Assembly (NCBI RefSeq): GCF_023544465.1
Contig: NZ_JALPVL010000013.1
Coordinates: forward strand, 248,001-312,000
Origin: Paractinoplanes maris
Lineage (GTDB): Bacteria; Actinomycetota; Actinomycetes; Mycobacteriales; Micromonosporaceae
DNA length: 64,000 bases
Reading direction: 5' to 3'
The position numbers and the translations under genes were made by a program. The notes beneath the pieces were generated by a model. It ran no database searches. It saw only the letters and a list, made by a program, of their open reading frames with translations, and had not been told where the DNA came from. Of the stretch, positions 49,565 through 58,130 are shown piece after piece (the first letter of the stretch is position 1; the number at the start of each line of letters is the position of its first letter).

Positions 49565-50499
49565 CCGTCGTGCTGGACCGGACTGCTCCGGCGGCCCGGT
49601 CCACCGGCCCGCGTCCGTTCTGGACCACCCGCCGCCGTGATCAACTCACCGGATACCTTTTCATCACGCCGGCTCTGCTCGGCGCCGCCGCCTTCGTCTT
49701 CCTGCCGCTGGTGCTGGTCGTCTGGTACAGCCTGCACGAATGGAACGTGCTGGCCGATACGTTCAATTTCGTGGGCGCCGACAATTACCGCAAGCTCGCC
49801 GAGGATCGGAACTTCCCGTCCGTGCTGCGCGCCACCGCATTCTTTTCGATCGGGCTGGTGGTGCTGAATCTGGCCCTGGCGCTGCTTCTGGCCGTGCTGC
49901 TGAATCAGAAACTGCGCGGCACCACTTTCTTCCGCGTGCTGTTCTTCTCGCCGGTCGTCGTGTCGCTGCTCGCCTGGACGATTGTCTGGGGTTTCCTGCT
50001 GCAGGACAACGGCGGCATCAACGGCCTGCTCGACGCGGCCGGCATCGACGGCCCCAACTGGCTGCGGTCGGGCGGCACGGCGATGGCCTCGGTCGTGGTC
50101 GTGCAGGTCTTCAAGAACGTCGGCCTCAACATGGTGCTTTTCCTGGCCGCGTTGCAGGGTGTGCCGCCGGAGCTCTACGAGGCCGCCCGCACCGACGGCG
50201 CCGGACCCTGGACCATTTTCCGCCGCATCACGCTGCCGCTGATCAGCCCGACCATCCTGCTCACGTCGATCATCACGGTCGTCGGGTCCTTGCAGGTATT
50301 CGCCCAGATCAGCGTCCTGACACAGGGCGGCCCCGGCACCTCGACAACGGTCCTGGTCTATTACCTGTATCAGCAGGCGTTCCAATTCCACGCCTTCGGC
50401 TACGGCGCCACGCTGTCCGTGGTGCTCTTCCTGATCGTCCTGGCCCTGACCGTTCTGCAATGGCAGATGCGCAAGAGGTGGGTCTTCCATGAGCGTTAA
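49561..50499 (+). CDS. Sugar ABC transporter permease 1 (MalF-like)
   Basis: 312 residues with six membrane segments and the EAA loop visible as YEAARTDGAGPWTIFRRITLPL. The N-terminal polar stretch before the first helix is typical of CUT1 permeases. It pairs with the following permease, whose ATG lies within its 3' end (11-base overlap). Confidence 0.93.
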   Translation: MTVVLDRTAPAARSTGPRPFWTTRRRDQLTGYLFITPALLGAAAFVFLPLVLVVWYSLHEWNVLADTFNFVGADNYRKLAEDRNFPSVLRATAFFSIGLVVLNLALALLLAVLLNQKLRGTTFFRVLFFSPVVVSLLAWTIVWGFLLQDNGGINGLLDAAGIDGPNWLRSGGTAMASVVVVQVFKNVGLNMVLFLAALQGVPPELYEAARTDGAGPWTIFRRITLPLISPTILLTSIITVVGSLQVFAQISVLTQGGPGTSTTVLVYYLYQQAFQFHAFGYGATLSVVLFLIVLALTVLQWQMRKRWVFHER

Positions 50500-51313
50500 A
50501 GTCAAGGTCTTCCTGTACGGGATCCTGCTCGTCCTGTGCGTGCCGTTCGTCTTCCCCACGTGGTGGATGATCACCAGCTCGTTCAAGCCGAACGCCGAGA
50601 TCTTCTCCCCGTCGCTGTGGCCGTCGTCGTGGAGCTTCGAGCCCTGGCGGCAGGTCTTCACGATGCAGCCGTTCGCCCAGCAGTACTTCAACAGCGCGTA
50701 CATCGCCGTGGTGGTCACCCTCGGCACCCTGGTCGTGGCGGCGATGGCCGGCTACGCCTTCGCCCGCATCCGGTTCCGCGGTCAGAACGTGCTCTTCCTG
50801 GTCGTGCTGACCGGCCTGCTGATCCCGAGTGAGGTGACGATCGTCCCGCTGTTCCGCATCTTCAACAGCCTGGGCCTGGTCGACACCCACTGGCCGCTGA
50901 TCCTGGTGCCGATGCTGGGCCCGTCCAGCGTGCTGGCCACGTTCATCATGCGGCAGTTCTTCATCACGCTGCCCGGCGAGCTGGAGGAGGCCGCCCGCAT
51001 GGACGGACTGGGCCGCCCCGCCATCTTCCGCCGGATCGCCCTGCCGCTGGCCCGGCCGGCGCTGGGTGCGGTGGCCATCTTCACGTTCCTGCACAGCTGG
51101 AATCTCTACCTGGAGCCGGTCGTCTACCTCTCGACCCGGACGAAATACACACTGCCCCAGGCCCTGACCCAGTTCACCGACGCCTACCAGGGCCAGCTCT
51201 GGAACGTCCAACTGTCAGCGGCTTCGATGACCGCCATCCCGGTCCTGATCGTCTTTGTGCTGGCTCAGCGTCAGTTCATCGAAGGCCTGGCCCACACCGG
51301 CCTCAAGGGCTGA
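50489..51313 (+). CDS. Sugar ABC transporter permease 2 (MalG-like)
   Basis: 274 residues with six membrane segments and the EAA loop EEAARMDGLGRPAIFRRIALPL. Together with permease 1 it forms the CUT1 channel. No ATPase gene follows; actinobacteria often use one shared ATPase (MsiK-type), so one elsewhere in the genome would be expected. Confidence 0.93.
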   Translation: MSVKVKVFLYGILLVLCVPFVFPTWWMITSSFKPNAEIFSPSLWPSSWSFEPWRQVFTMQPFAQQYFNSAYIAVVVTLGTLVVAAMAGYAFARIRFRGQNVLFLVVLTGLLIPSEVTIVPLFRIFNSLGLVDTHWPLILVPMLGPSSVLATFIMRQFFITLPGELEEAARMDGLGRPAIFRRIALPLARPALGAVAIFTFLHSWNLYLEPVVYLSTRTKYTLPQALTQFTDAYQGQLWNVQLSAASMTAIPVLIVFVLAQRQFIEGLAHTGLKG

Positions 51314-51430
51314 CCGCCCGTCCCGCTGCCCTGGTGGTTGCTTCCCGCGGCCCACTGCGCTGCCGGTGGGCTGGGCCGTGCACTCGGTCCGCGGCCCGTT
51401 CTGCCCCCGTCGGGTTGGTAGCGTCAGGAG

Positions 51431-51808
51431 ATGGACAAGCCGCGTGTGCTGGTGATCGGGCTGGATCCCTACCGCGTGCCGGGACCCTGGGATCCGGCAC
51501 CGGCCGCCGAAGGTATCGCGGCCGGGATGGCGAAATTCGCGGAGGCCGGGGTGGGAGCGGAGAGCTGCCTCGTGGGGCTCGACGGGAGCGACGACATCGG
51601 GGCGGTGGTGACGGCCGCGCTCGCGCAGCGATCGTGGGAGGTCGTCGTCATCGGTGGCGGCATCCGCAAGAACGAGGAACGGCTCGACCTGTTCGAGCAG
51701 GTGATGAACCTCGTACACCGGCACGCGGCGGGGGCGGCGATCGCCTTCAACAGCACGCCGTCAGACACCTTCGAGGCCGCGGCGCGCTGGTTCCAGCCCG
51801 CGGAGTGA
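51431..51808 (+). CDS. Small conserved-looking protein, unknown; 3' end duplicated
   Basis: 125 residues with a Rossmann-like alternation: LVIGLDPYRVPGPWDPAPA, EVVVIGGGIRKNEERLDLFE and AIAFNSTPSDTFEAAARWFQPAE (each cited in part). I do not recognise the family. Its last coding bases are repeated tandemly downstream (51787-51959), each unit keeping the stop codon. Confidence 0.7.
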   Translation: MDKPRVLVIGLDPYRVPGPWDPAPAAEGIAAGMAKFAEAGVGAESCLVGLDGSDDIGAVVTAALAQRSWEVVVIGGGIRKNEERLDLFEQVMNLVHRHAAGAAIAFNSTPSDTFEAAARWFQPAE

Positions 51809-51959
51809 TAGCCGTCGGACGCCGCGGCTTGCTGGTTCCAGCCCGCGGAGTGATAGCCGTCGGACGCCGCGGCTTGCTGGTTCCAGCCGGCGGAGTGATA
51901 GCCGTCGGACGGGTTCGAGGCCGCGGCGCGCTGGTTCCAGCCTGCTGAGTGATCGCCGG
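51787..51959. repeat. Four tandem copies derived from a gene's 3' end
   Basis: Units start at 51787, 51832, 51877 and 51931 (45, 45 and 54 bases apart). Each opens CTGGTTCCAGCC and carries GAGTGAT, so it reproduces the end of the preceding gene, including its stop. Confidence 0.9.
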
Positions 51960-51980
51960 CGGCGGTGGCATCATGCTGCG

Positions 51981-52535
51981 ATGCGGACGTCGGTGAGTGG
52001 TGTGCACGCGGTGGTGACCGGCTTGCGAGCGGGGGACGACGTCGAGGCGTCGCAGCAGGACGAGGTGCTGACCTGGCTGGAACAGACCGACGACGTGTAT
52101 CGGCGGGTCAAGCCGGCCACGCCCGACCGGCACCTGGTGTCGTACGTCGTGCCGGTCGACCCCCGTGACGGGGCGATCCTGCTGGTTGATCACGTGAACG
52201 CCGGTCTCTGGCTGCCGCCGGGCGGGCACGTCGAGCCGGACGAGGACCCGCTGGTCAGCGCCCAGCGCGAGATCGGCGAGGAACTGGGACTCGACGGCTC
52301 ACTGGTGTCGCGCGAGCCGGTGTTCCTCACAGTCACGCGCACCGTGGGAATCGACTCAGGACACACCGACGTGAGCCTCTGGTATGTCCTGCCCTGCGAT
52401 CGGACTCAGCCGCTGACGGTCGACGAGGGCGAGTTCCACCGGGTGCGATGGTGGTCCCGCTCCGAACTCGCCGAGGCCGACCCCGCCCGATTCGACCCCC
52501 ACTTCTCCCGGTTCCTCAACAAGATCTCCGACTGA
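51981..52535 (+). CDS. Nudix hydrolase
   Basis: 184 residues. The Nudix box is complete at residues 82-104: G82, E88, R96-E97, E100-E101 and G103 in the expected spacing. It hydrolyses a nucleoside diphosphate linked to another group; the substrate cannot be read from the sequence. Start at ATG 51981 just after the repeat region. Confidence 0.9.
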   Translation: MRTSVSGVHAVVTGLRAGDDVEASQQDEVLTWLEQTDDVYRRVKPATPDRHLVSYVVPVDPRDGAILLVDHVNAGLWLPPGGHVEPDEDPLVSAQREIGEELGLDGSLVSREPVFLTVTRTVGIDSGHTDVSLWYVLPCDRTQPLTVDEGEFHRVRWWSRSELAEADPARFDPHFSRFLNKISD

Positions 52536-52763
52536 TCCCCGCTGCCCTCACCCGCACCAAATCGCGTATCTGCGCTCGGATCCGGCCTGCCCCCGCTCGA
52601 CTGCGCTCGGGTCCGCCCTGCCCCCACTCGACTGCGCTTCAATCCGCGCCAAGCCGCTCGACAGCGCCGGATCCGCACCGCTTCAACGGGCCGCGTTCCC
52701 CTGGCGGCGCCTGGCTTTACACTGCTTTCTACGGCGCGGCGAGCAGGTGACGGGCGCCGGCTG

Positions 52764-53339
52764 TCAGGAACAAACAGGCAGGCCGAAGTGCTTGATCGTA
52801 ATGTCGGCCACCTCCCTGGGGGACAGCGTGGTGTTGTCGACGCGCAAGTAGTCTTCGCGGCCGTCGAACTCGGTCGTCGAGTTGAGCTTGTAGTCGGAAT
52901 CCGCCTGGAGCAGCAGATCTCGGGAGCGGTCGAGATCGCGTTTCGACGGCTTGGCAGCCAGGCGGTCGGCGCCGCCGTTGCGATCCAACCGTGCCGCCTG
53001 CGTCGCCTCCAGCTCGAGATAGCGGACCTGGGCACCGCGCCGGATGAACGGCTCCGCGTAGCCGGCCACGGCCTCGGCATCGCCGGGATGGTCGAAAGCC
53101 CAGACGTACGTGAAAACGAGCCCCGGAAGGTCGCCGGCCGCCACTTCCTCGAGGACGCTCGTGCGGAAGCCCTCGACCAGCCGGTGGAACGGCGGCGTAC
53201 CGAAGTCGAAGAAGCGCAGGACCGGCTCGATCGTCAGGTGATTGTGGAACACGCGATAGCCGGTGCGGGCGGCGATCGCCTCGCCCACCGTCATCTTGCC
53301 CACGGCGGGTGGGCCGATGACGAAGAGGAGGTCGGTCAT
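52764..53339 (-). CDS. Small P-loop kinase-like ATPase
   Basis: 191 residues. Walker A is GPPAVGKMT at residues 9-17; the following FHNHLTIEP region and the RSRDLLLQ segment resemble shikimate/gluconate kinase-like P-loop proteins. Substrate unknown. The ATG at 53339 sits just before the conserved LLFVIGPP start; a longer frame exists but adds only proline/arginine-rich sequence. Confidence 0.78.
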   Translation of the reverse strand: MTDLLFVIGPPAVGKMTVGEAIAARTGYRVFHNHLTIEPVLRFFDFGTPPFHRLVEGFRTSVLEEVAAGDLPGLVFTYVWAFDHPGDAEAVAGYAEPFIRRGAQVRYLELEATQAARLDRNGGADRLAAKPSKRDLDRSRDLLLQADSDYKLNSTTEFDGREDYLRVDNTTLSPREVADITIKHFGLPVCS

Positions 53340-53484
53340 GCGCGGCAGCGTAGCCGGGATCGAAAGGGCGGTGCTTCGGGTTTCCACAGCCCGCCAAGCC
53401 GAGCATCCGGCCTGTGGACAACGGCGGAACCAGCGGTGCACGCGATTCATCAGCGTGCCGGACTCATCGGCGGTGTGCGAGTCG

Positions 53485-54249
53485 TCAGCGGAGCGCGCGG
53501 TAGAGCAGCAGCAGACCGATGACTGTGCCGAAGGCGACGATCACCGCGCGCAGCACATGCGACGGCATGCGGCGGGCCAGCTTGGCCCCCGCGTATCCGC
53601 CGATCACCGTGGCCGGGGCGAGGATGAGGACCGCGGCCCAGTTGACCGGCGCGAAGACCGCGAAAATCAGCAGCGTGACCAGCCCGACGGCGGCCGAGAG
53701 CACGTTCTTGAGCGCGTTGATGCGGTTGAGCGGCTCGTCGAGGATCAGCGCGAGCGCGGCCACATACATGACACCGAGCGCCGCACCGAAGTATCCGCCG
53801 TAGATCGCCCCGACGAAAACGACGACCTGCAACGAGACCGCGGCCCGGCGCGCCGACATGTGCCGCGGATGCCCGACCAGCCCGCGCAGCCGCTCCTGGA
53901 ACGCCAGCGTCGCCGCCGCCGCGAGCACCAGGAACGGCACGATCAGCTCGAACGCCCGCGCCGGAGTCAGCAACAGCAGCGCACACCCGCCCACCGAGCC
54001 GAGCACGCTGGTGGGCACGATCCGGGTGAGCCGGCCGCGCTGCCCCGCGAGGTCGGCCCGGCTGCCCACCACGCTCGACACGTAGCCCGGAAAGACCGAG
54101 ATCGAGTTCGTCACGTTGGCCGCCACCGACGGCAGCCCCGTCGCGATCAGGCTGGGAAAGGTGATCAGCGACCCGCCGCCGGCGATGGCGTTCATCGCCC
54201 CGGCGGCGAGGCCGGCGACCACCAGCAGAAGGACATGTGCGACATCCAT
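53485..54249 (-). CDS. Sulfite exporter TauE/SafE family protein
   Basis: 254 residues, seven to eight membrane segments. The family start GLAAGAMNAIAGGGSLITFP and the internal repeat FVGAIYGGYFGAALGVM are both present. It probably exports a sulphur-containing or small organic anion. The RNase P RNA gene begins 67 bases away on the other strand. Confidence 0.88.
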   Translation of the reverse strand: MDVAHVLLLVVAGLAAGAMNAIAGGGSLITFPSLIATGLPSVAANVTNSISVFPGYVSSVVGSRADLAGQRGRLTRIVPTSVLGSVGGCALLLLTPARAFELIVPFLVLAAAATLAFQERLRGLVGHPRHMSARRAAVSLQVVVFVGAIYGGYFGAALGVMYVAALALILDEPLNRINALKNVLSAAVGLVTLLIFAVFAPVNWAAVLILAPATVIGGYAGAKLARRMPSHVLRAVIVAFGTVIGLLLLYRALR

Positions 54250-54305
54250 GGTGAGGTCGAATCTACGGCCCGGGCGGTCGGCGCGGCAGCCGGCGAGGCG
54301 GCCCG

Positions 54306-54311
54306 TAGACT
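54306..54311 (+). promoter_or_regulatory. -10 box of rnpB
   Basis: TAGACT, six bases before the first paired base of the RNA. No clear -35 box is visible. Confidence 0.55.
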
Positions 54312-54316
54312 GACGG

Positions 54317-54734
54317 GGCGATGGACGAGTCGGCCAGGCGGTCGCGTCGGCACCCTCCGGGGTGCCGCCGAGGAACGTCCGGACTCCGTAGAGCAGGGTG
54401 GTTGTTAACGGCAACCCGGGGCGACCCGCGGGACAGTGCCACAGAAAACAGACCGCCGGTCCGCAAAGGCCGGTAAGGGTGAAACGGTGAGGTAAGAGCT
54501 CACCAGCACCCCGGGTGACCGGGGTGGCTAGGTAAACCCCACCCGGAGCAAGGCCAAGCAAGGCCACGGCCGCGAGGCGGTGGCCGGCGCAGGCGTTCGA
54601 GGGCTGCTCGCCCGAGCCTGCGGGTAGGCCGCAAGAGCCGAGCCGGCAACGGCCGGCCGAGATGGATGACCGCCCATGGCGGCCTCAGGGCTGCCAGGAC
54701 AAAATCCGGCGTACAGGCTGACTCGTCCGTCGCC
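54317..54734 (+). ncRNA. rnpB: RNase P RNA, bacterial type A
   Basis: The P1 helix is complete: GGCGATGGACGAGTC at the 5' end pairs with GACTCGTCCGTCGCC at the 3' end, allowing one wobble. Conserved regions are present, including GAGGAACGTCCGGACTCC, the ACAGAAAACAGACCGCC region (cited in part) and the GGTAAGGGTGAAACGGTGAG segment. The RNA cleaves precursor tRNA 5' leaders. Length is about 418 bases. Confidence 0.95.
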
Positions 54735-55215
54735 TACCTGGTCAGGGTGCCTTGCACCCTCATTCACGTGGCAATTCGAACGTCAGTTCTAGTTGACGTT
54801 GGTCAATGTTGGTCGACGTTTGACGGCCCAGCCACGGCCCAGACGGCCCAGACACGGCCCAGGAGAGATCTTCAAAGCGAGGGGGTCGCCTACCTGAGCG
54901 GGCATCCCGTCGCGCAGGCTACGCCCGGGCAGGCGCGGTCTGGCTGCCTCCCGGTGTGCGATGGGTACCCGCCGGGCTTCGGCATCCCAGAGCCGCCGGG
55001 TCCAGGGCGGGTAGCCCGGCCGCCGGAGGCTCGATCCGGGTCGTAGGGCCGGAGGCCCTGCCCGCCGGAGGCGTTAAGTACCGGTCTGAAATGCGCTGGG
55101 CTGAGTTGCCTTGTGAATTCTTGATCACTTCCTGTACGAGCTTGTTGTCCCTGCGTATGGGCGGCGGAAGGATGGTCCGCGCGGCGGGGGTCGTGCACAA
55201 ACATTTGGGGAGATC
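54735..55215 (+). other. Noncoding stretch between rnpB and the PrsW operon
   Basis: No good gene. It starts with TTGAC-GTTG-GTCAA (54793-54806), an inverted repeat, then ACGGCCCAG-type units repeated four times (about 54821-54863), and later three GCCGGAGGC units (about 55021-55074). The last part carries the ribosome site of the next gene. It may hold regulatory sequence or an RNA I cannot name. Confidence 0.4.
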
Positions 55216-55824
55216 GTGGCGGTAGGACTACATGAAAGGTCAAAGGGTGAGGTGCCGGAGCTCCCACGCCGGGAGCCGTACCGGACCTGGCCCGGCGGGC
55301 TGGCTGTGCTGGCGGTCATCGTCGCGTACGTCAGCCTCTGGGTCGTCCTGGACGACCACACGAAGCCGGACCTGCAGCCCATCACTGCGGGCTCGGTGCA
55401 GCAGGTCGGGCCGGCGGTGAGCTTCGTGCCCGTGGCCGGCTGGTATCTCGATGCGACCGACTCGTCGCAGAGCGACTCGACGTCCTCGGTGGTGCTGGTC
55501 GGTCAGGCCGGGCAGTTCAACGTTCAGGTGCTGCCTTGGGAGGGCACGCTGGCCGAGGAGGTCGAGCGGCAGAAGGGCATCGACGAGGCGATCGGTAAGG
55601 CCCGGGTGATCGACAATGACGCCACCTTCGCGACGGCGGGCGGCGTGAGCGGTACGACGTTCAGCTTCTTCGATCAGGAGGATCAGGGCCGGATCTGGGT
55701 GTCTGTCGACGAGGCCGCGGACCGGGCGATCGTGATGGTCGGGCGGAGCCCGGACTCGGCGTTCGAGCAGAGCCTGCCCGACTACCAAGCCATGATCGAC
55801 AGCATCCGGACGGAGCAGTCATGA
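55216..55824 (+). CDS. Single-pass membrane protein upstream of PrsW-like gene
   Basis: 202 residues: a short N-terminal cytoplasmic part, one transmembrane helix (about 28-47) and an external domain of about 150 residues rich in beta-like strands. I do not recognise it. GTG start with a GGGGAG site. Its stop overlaps the ATG of the PrsW-like gene, so it may be a substrate or regulator of that protease. Confidence 0.65.
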   Translation: MAVGLHERSKGEVPELPRREPYRTWPGGLAVLAVIVAYVSLWVVLDDHTKPDLQPITAGSVQQVGPAVSFVPVAGWYLDATDSSQSDSTSSVVLVGQAGQFNVQVLPWEGTLAEEVERQKGIDEAIGKARVIDNDATFATAGGVSGTTFSFFDQEDQGRIWVSVDEAADRAIVMVGRSPDSAFEQSLPDYQAMIDSIRTEQS

Positions 55825-57017
55825 CGACACTGGACAATCCTCCGGCCGCTGTTCGCGGGCCCGTGGGCGTGGACAGCTTCTTCCAGCCACGGCGGTTCGC
55901 GTTCTGGCTGCTGATCTTCCTGCTGGCCAACGGCCTGTTCTCCGTGTCACGAGAGCTCTACCAGGGTTCGCAGGTCGTACCGGTGACGGTGTTGCTGGGC
56001 CTGCTGGTCTGGACCCTGTACACGGCGATCCCGCTGTGGTTCTTCCACCAGCAACTTGACCTGTTCGCCCAGCACCCACCGCTAGGATTCGTCCTGGCCT
56101 TCGCCTGGGGCAGCCTCGGTGCCATCTACCTGGCCGGGCCGGTGAACACGGAATTCCTGTCGGTGTTGTCCAAGACGACGAGCCCGGAGTTCTCCGAGGA
56201 CTGGGGCGCGGCGATCGTCGGGCCGACGACCGAGGAAACCCTCAAGATCCTCGGCGTGATCCTGCTGGTGCTGATCGCCCGCACACAGTTCCGCACTCTG
56301 CTGGCTGCGGCCAGCATCGGCGCGCTCGTGGGTCTGGGTTTTCAGATTTCCGAGGACCTGAGCTATACCCTCAGCCAAGGGCTGTCCTATCCCAGTCCCA
56401 ACGAGATCACTCCGGTCGTGCAGATCGTGCTCGTGCGCGGCATCCTGTCCGGGCTGTGGAGCCACGCGCTGTTCACCTCGATCGCCGCGATCGGCATCGG
56501 GTACTTCCTGACCCGCCGGCACAAGCCGTTCGGCGTCCGGCTCGCGGTGGCCGTGGGATTCTTCCTGATCGCCTGGTCCATGCATTTCCTCTGGAACTCC
56601 CCGCTGTTGGAGCCCAGCAATCTTGTCCAGATCTTCCTGCGCGGGCTGCCGCTGTTCGTCCTGGGCGCCCTGTTGTGGTGGCTCGCCGGACGTGACGAGG
56701 CGACCAACCTCATCGCCATCGCGGATGCCTACATCGACGGCGACGACCTGATCACCCCGGAGGAACGGCACGCGCTGGGCTCACTGCGCAGCCGCCGGAA
56801 GCTACGCCGTCAGGCCCGTAAACAGCACGGCCGCAAGGCCGGCAGGATTTACCACGAGCTTCAACGCAAGCAGCTGCATCTGGTCATGCAGTATGGCCAG
56901 ACCGGCCCGGGCCCGCGGGCCGACCAGGACAAGCTCGAGGTCCGCATCCTGCGCGACCGCTACGAGACCGCCGCGGCCAAGACCCCTGGCCAAGCCCCGG
57001 CCGCATCACCCAGCTGA
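55821..57017 (+). CDS. PrsW-family intramembrane metalloprotease
   Basis: 398 residues with about eight membrane segments. The active-site motif is E138-E139-x-x-K142 in TTEETLKILGV, followed by FQISEDLSY and, later, HALFTS and MHFLWN segments, which match the metal-binding positions of the family. The C-terminal 90 residues are basic and cytoplasmic. PrsW-type enzymes cut membrane-bound regulators such as anti-sigma factors. It overlaps the preceding membrane protein gene by four bases. Confidence 0.85.
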   Translation: MTTLDNPPAAVRGPVGVDSFFQPRRFAFWLLIFLLANGLFSVSRELYQGSQVVPVTVLLGLLVWTLYTAIPLWFFHQQLDLFAQHPPLGFVLAFAWGSLGAIYLAGPVNTEFLSVLSKTTSPEFSEDWGAAIVGPTTEETLKILGVILLVLIARTQFRTLLAAASIGALVGLGFQISEDLSYTLSQGLSYPSPNEITPVVQIVLVRGILSGLWSHALFTSIAAIGIGYFLTRRHKPFGVRLAVAVGFFLIAWSMHFLWNSPLLEPSNLVQIFLRGLPLFVLGALLWWLAGRDEATNLIAIADAYIDGDDLITPEERHALGSLRSRRKLRRQARKQHGRKAGRIYHELQRKQLHLVMQYGQTGPGPRADQDKLEVRILRDRYETAAAKTPGQAPAASPS

Positions 57018-57027
57018 CCGATCCGCG

Positions 57028-57071
57028 CGAAGCCCCGGCTGCCTCCCTTCACCGGAGGAACCGGGGCTTCG
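57028..57071 (+). terminator. Hairpin terminator after the PrsW-like gene
   Basis: Eleven-base perfect arms CGAAGCCCCGG and CCGGGGCTTCG enclosing 22 bases, 11 bases past the stop. Confidence 0.7.
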
Positions 57072-57142
57072 GCATGTCCAGCGGTGGCGCCCTGGTCTGC
57101 GCCGGGCCGCGCCGGGAGCAAAGCGGCGAGGCACGGACGGCG

Positions 57143-57345
57143 TCCCGGCGTTCGAGGCGCTGCCGGGCTCCTTCGCCGAGCGGCTCGGCCCCGCGCTCGA
57201 CGACCTGCTCCGGGCGGCCGCCGTCCGCCCCGACGACCTGCTCAACGCCGTGGCCTTGCTCTGCCAGTCGATCGAGAGCAAAGGCCTCCCGTACGCGGAA
57301 CGCATGGTCGCCATCCTGCTCGACAGCCTCGCTGTGCGGAGCTGA
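57143..57345 (+). pseudogene. Possible remnant of a small helical protein
   Basis: In one frame the text FAERLGPALDDLLRAAAVRP and KGLPYAERMVAILLDSL reads like a real helical protein end, but no start codon with a ribosome site can be found before it and upstream sequence in frame is not protein-like. It may be a decayed 3' end or chance; downstream, the uridine-kinase-like gene converges. Confidence 0.3.
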
Positions 57346-57999
57346 TCAGCTCGACACGACGACCGAGGTCTCCGGATCGTGGGGCAGCGGCGAGGTGGTG
57401 CCGACGATGAAGCGCGCCCGTTCCCAGGGCCGGTCGTCGAGCAGGAACGGGATCTCCTCGGCCATCCACTCGTCCCAGTTGAGCTTCGCCTCGGGCCCGG
57501 TCCGGCCCTCGGTGGCGATGTCGCGGAGGAGCGCGCGCCGTTCGGCCTCGGCGAAATCGGATTGCGCCCAGATCGCGACGTCGAGGTAGGGCACCAGCGA
57601 TCGGCGCGAGACGCCGACGCCTTCGAGGATCACGGTCGACGCCTCGGCCGGCACGTCGATGTGTCCCGCGCGACCGAGTCGTTCCCAGGCCGGCAGGCGG
57701 TAGTGCACCGGCTCACCGGCGTGCAGCGGCTTCAGAATGCCGTCGATCATCAGGTCGTCCCACCCGAAGCGGGCGTGGTTCCAGGCCACGTCGTCCGAGT
57801 GCACGACGGCCGCGTTGCCCAGCGTCCGGCCGAGCAGGCCGGCCAGCACGGTCTTGCCGCCGCCGCCCCGCCCGTCGACGGCAATGACGCGGGGGCGTCC
57901 GTCCGGCGTCCCGGCTGCCTCGGCCACCGCCCGCGCGAAGGCGTCCGCCGACTCGACGCTCCATGGTCCGAACGACGGCTCTCCTGGCCCGAGTTCCAT
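57346..57999 (-). CDS. Uridine-kinase-like P-loop protein
   Basis: 217 residues with Walker A at 43-50 (GRGGGGKT), then HSDDVAWNHARFGWDDLM typical of the uridine kinase/phosphoribulokinase-like group (given in part as HSDDVAWNHARFGW). It probably phosphorylates a nucleoside or small alcohol; the substrate is unknown. Confidence 0.8.
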   Translation of the reverse strand: MELGPGEPSFGPWSVESADAFARAVAEAAGTPDGRPRVIAVDGRGGGGKTVLAGLLGRTLGNAAVVHSDDVAWNHARFGWDDLMIDGILKPLHAGEPVHYRLPAWERLGRAGHIDVPAEASTVILEGVGVSRRSLVPYLDVAIWAQSDFAEAERRALLRDIATEGRTGPEAKLNWDEWMAEEIPFLLDDRPWERARFIVGTTSPLPHDPETSVVVSS

Positions 58000-58130
58000 C
58001 CCCCTGTTCTACCCGAGAAGCCGTGGAGGCGTCGGGTGAGAGGAACGGGGGTCGACCCGAGTGGGAGAGCAGAAGCGCCGAGGAACACCGCGTGAGCGAG
58101 GCAGGGCGGCGGGTGAGAACGAGTGCGCGC

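Noticed and set aside
54890..55267. A minus-strand frame in the noncoding stretch after rnpB
   Set aside because: It is Pro/Gly-rich, has no ribosome site and overlaps the start of a solid plus-strand gene.
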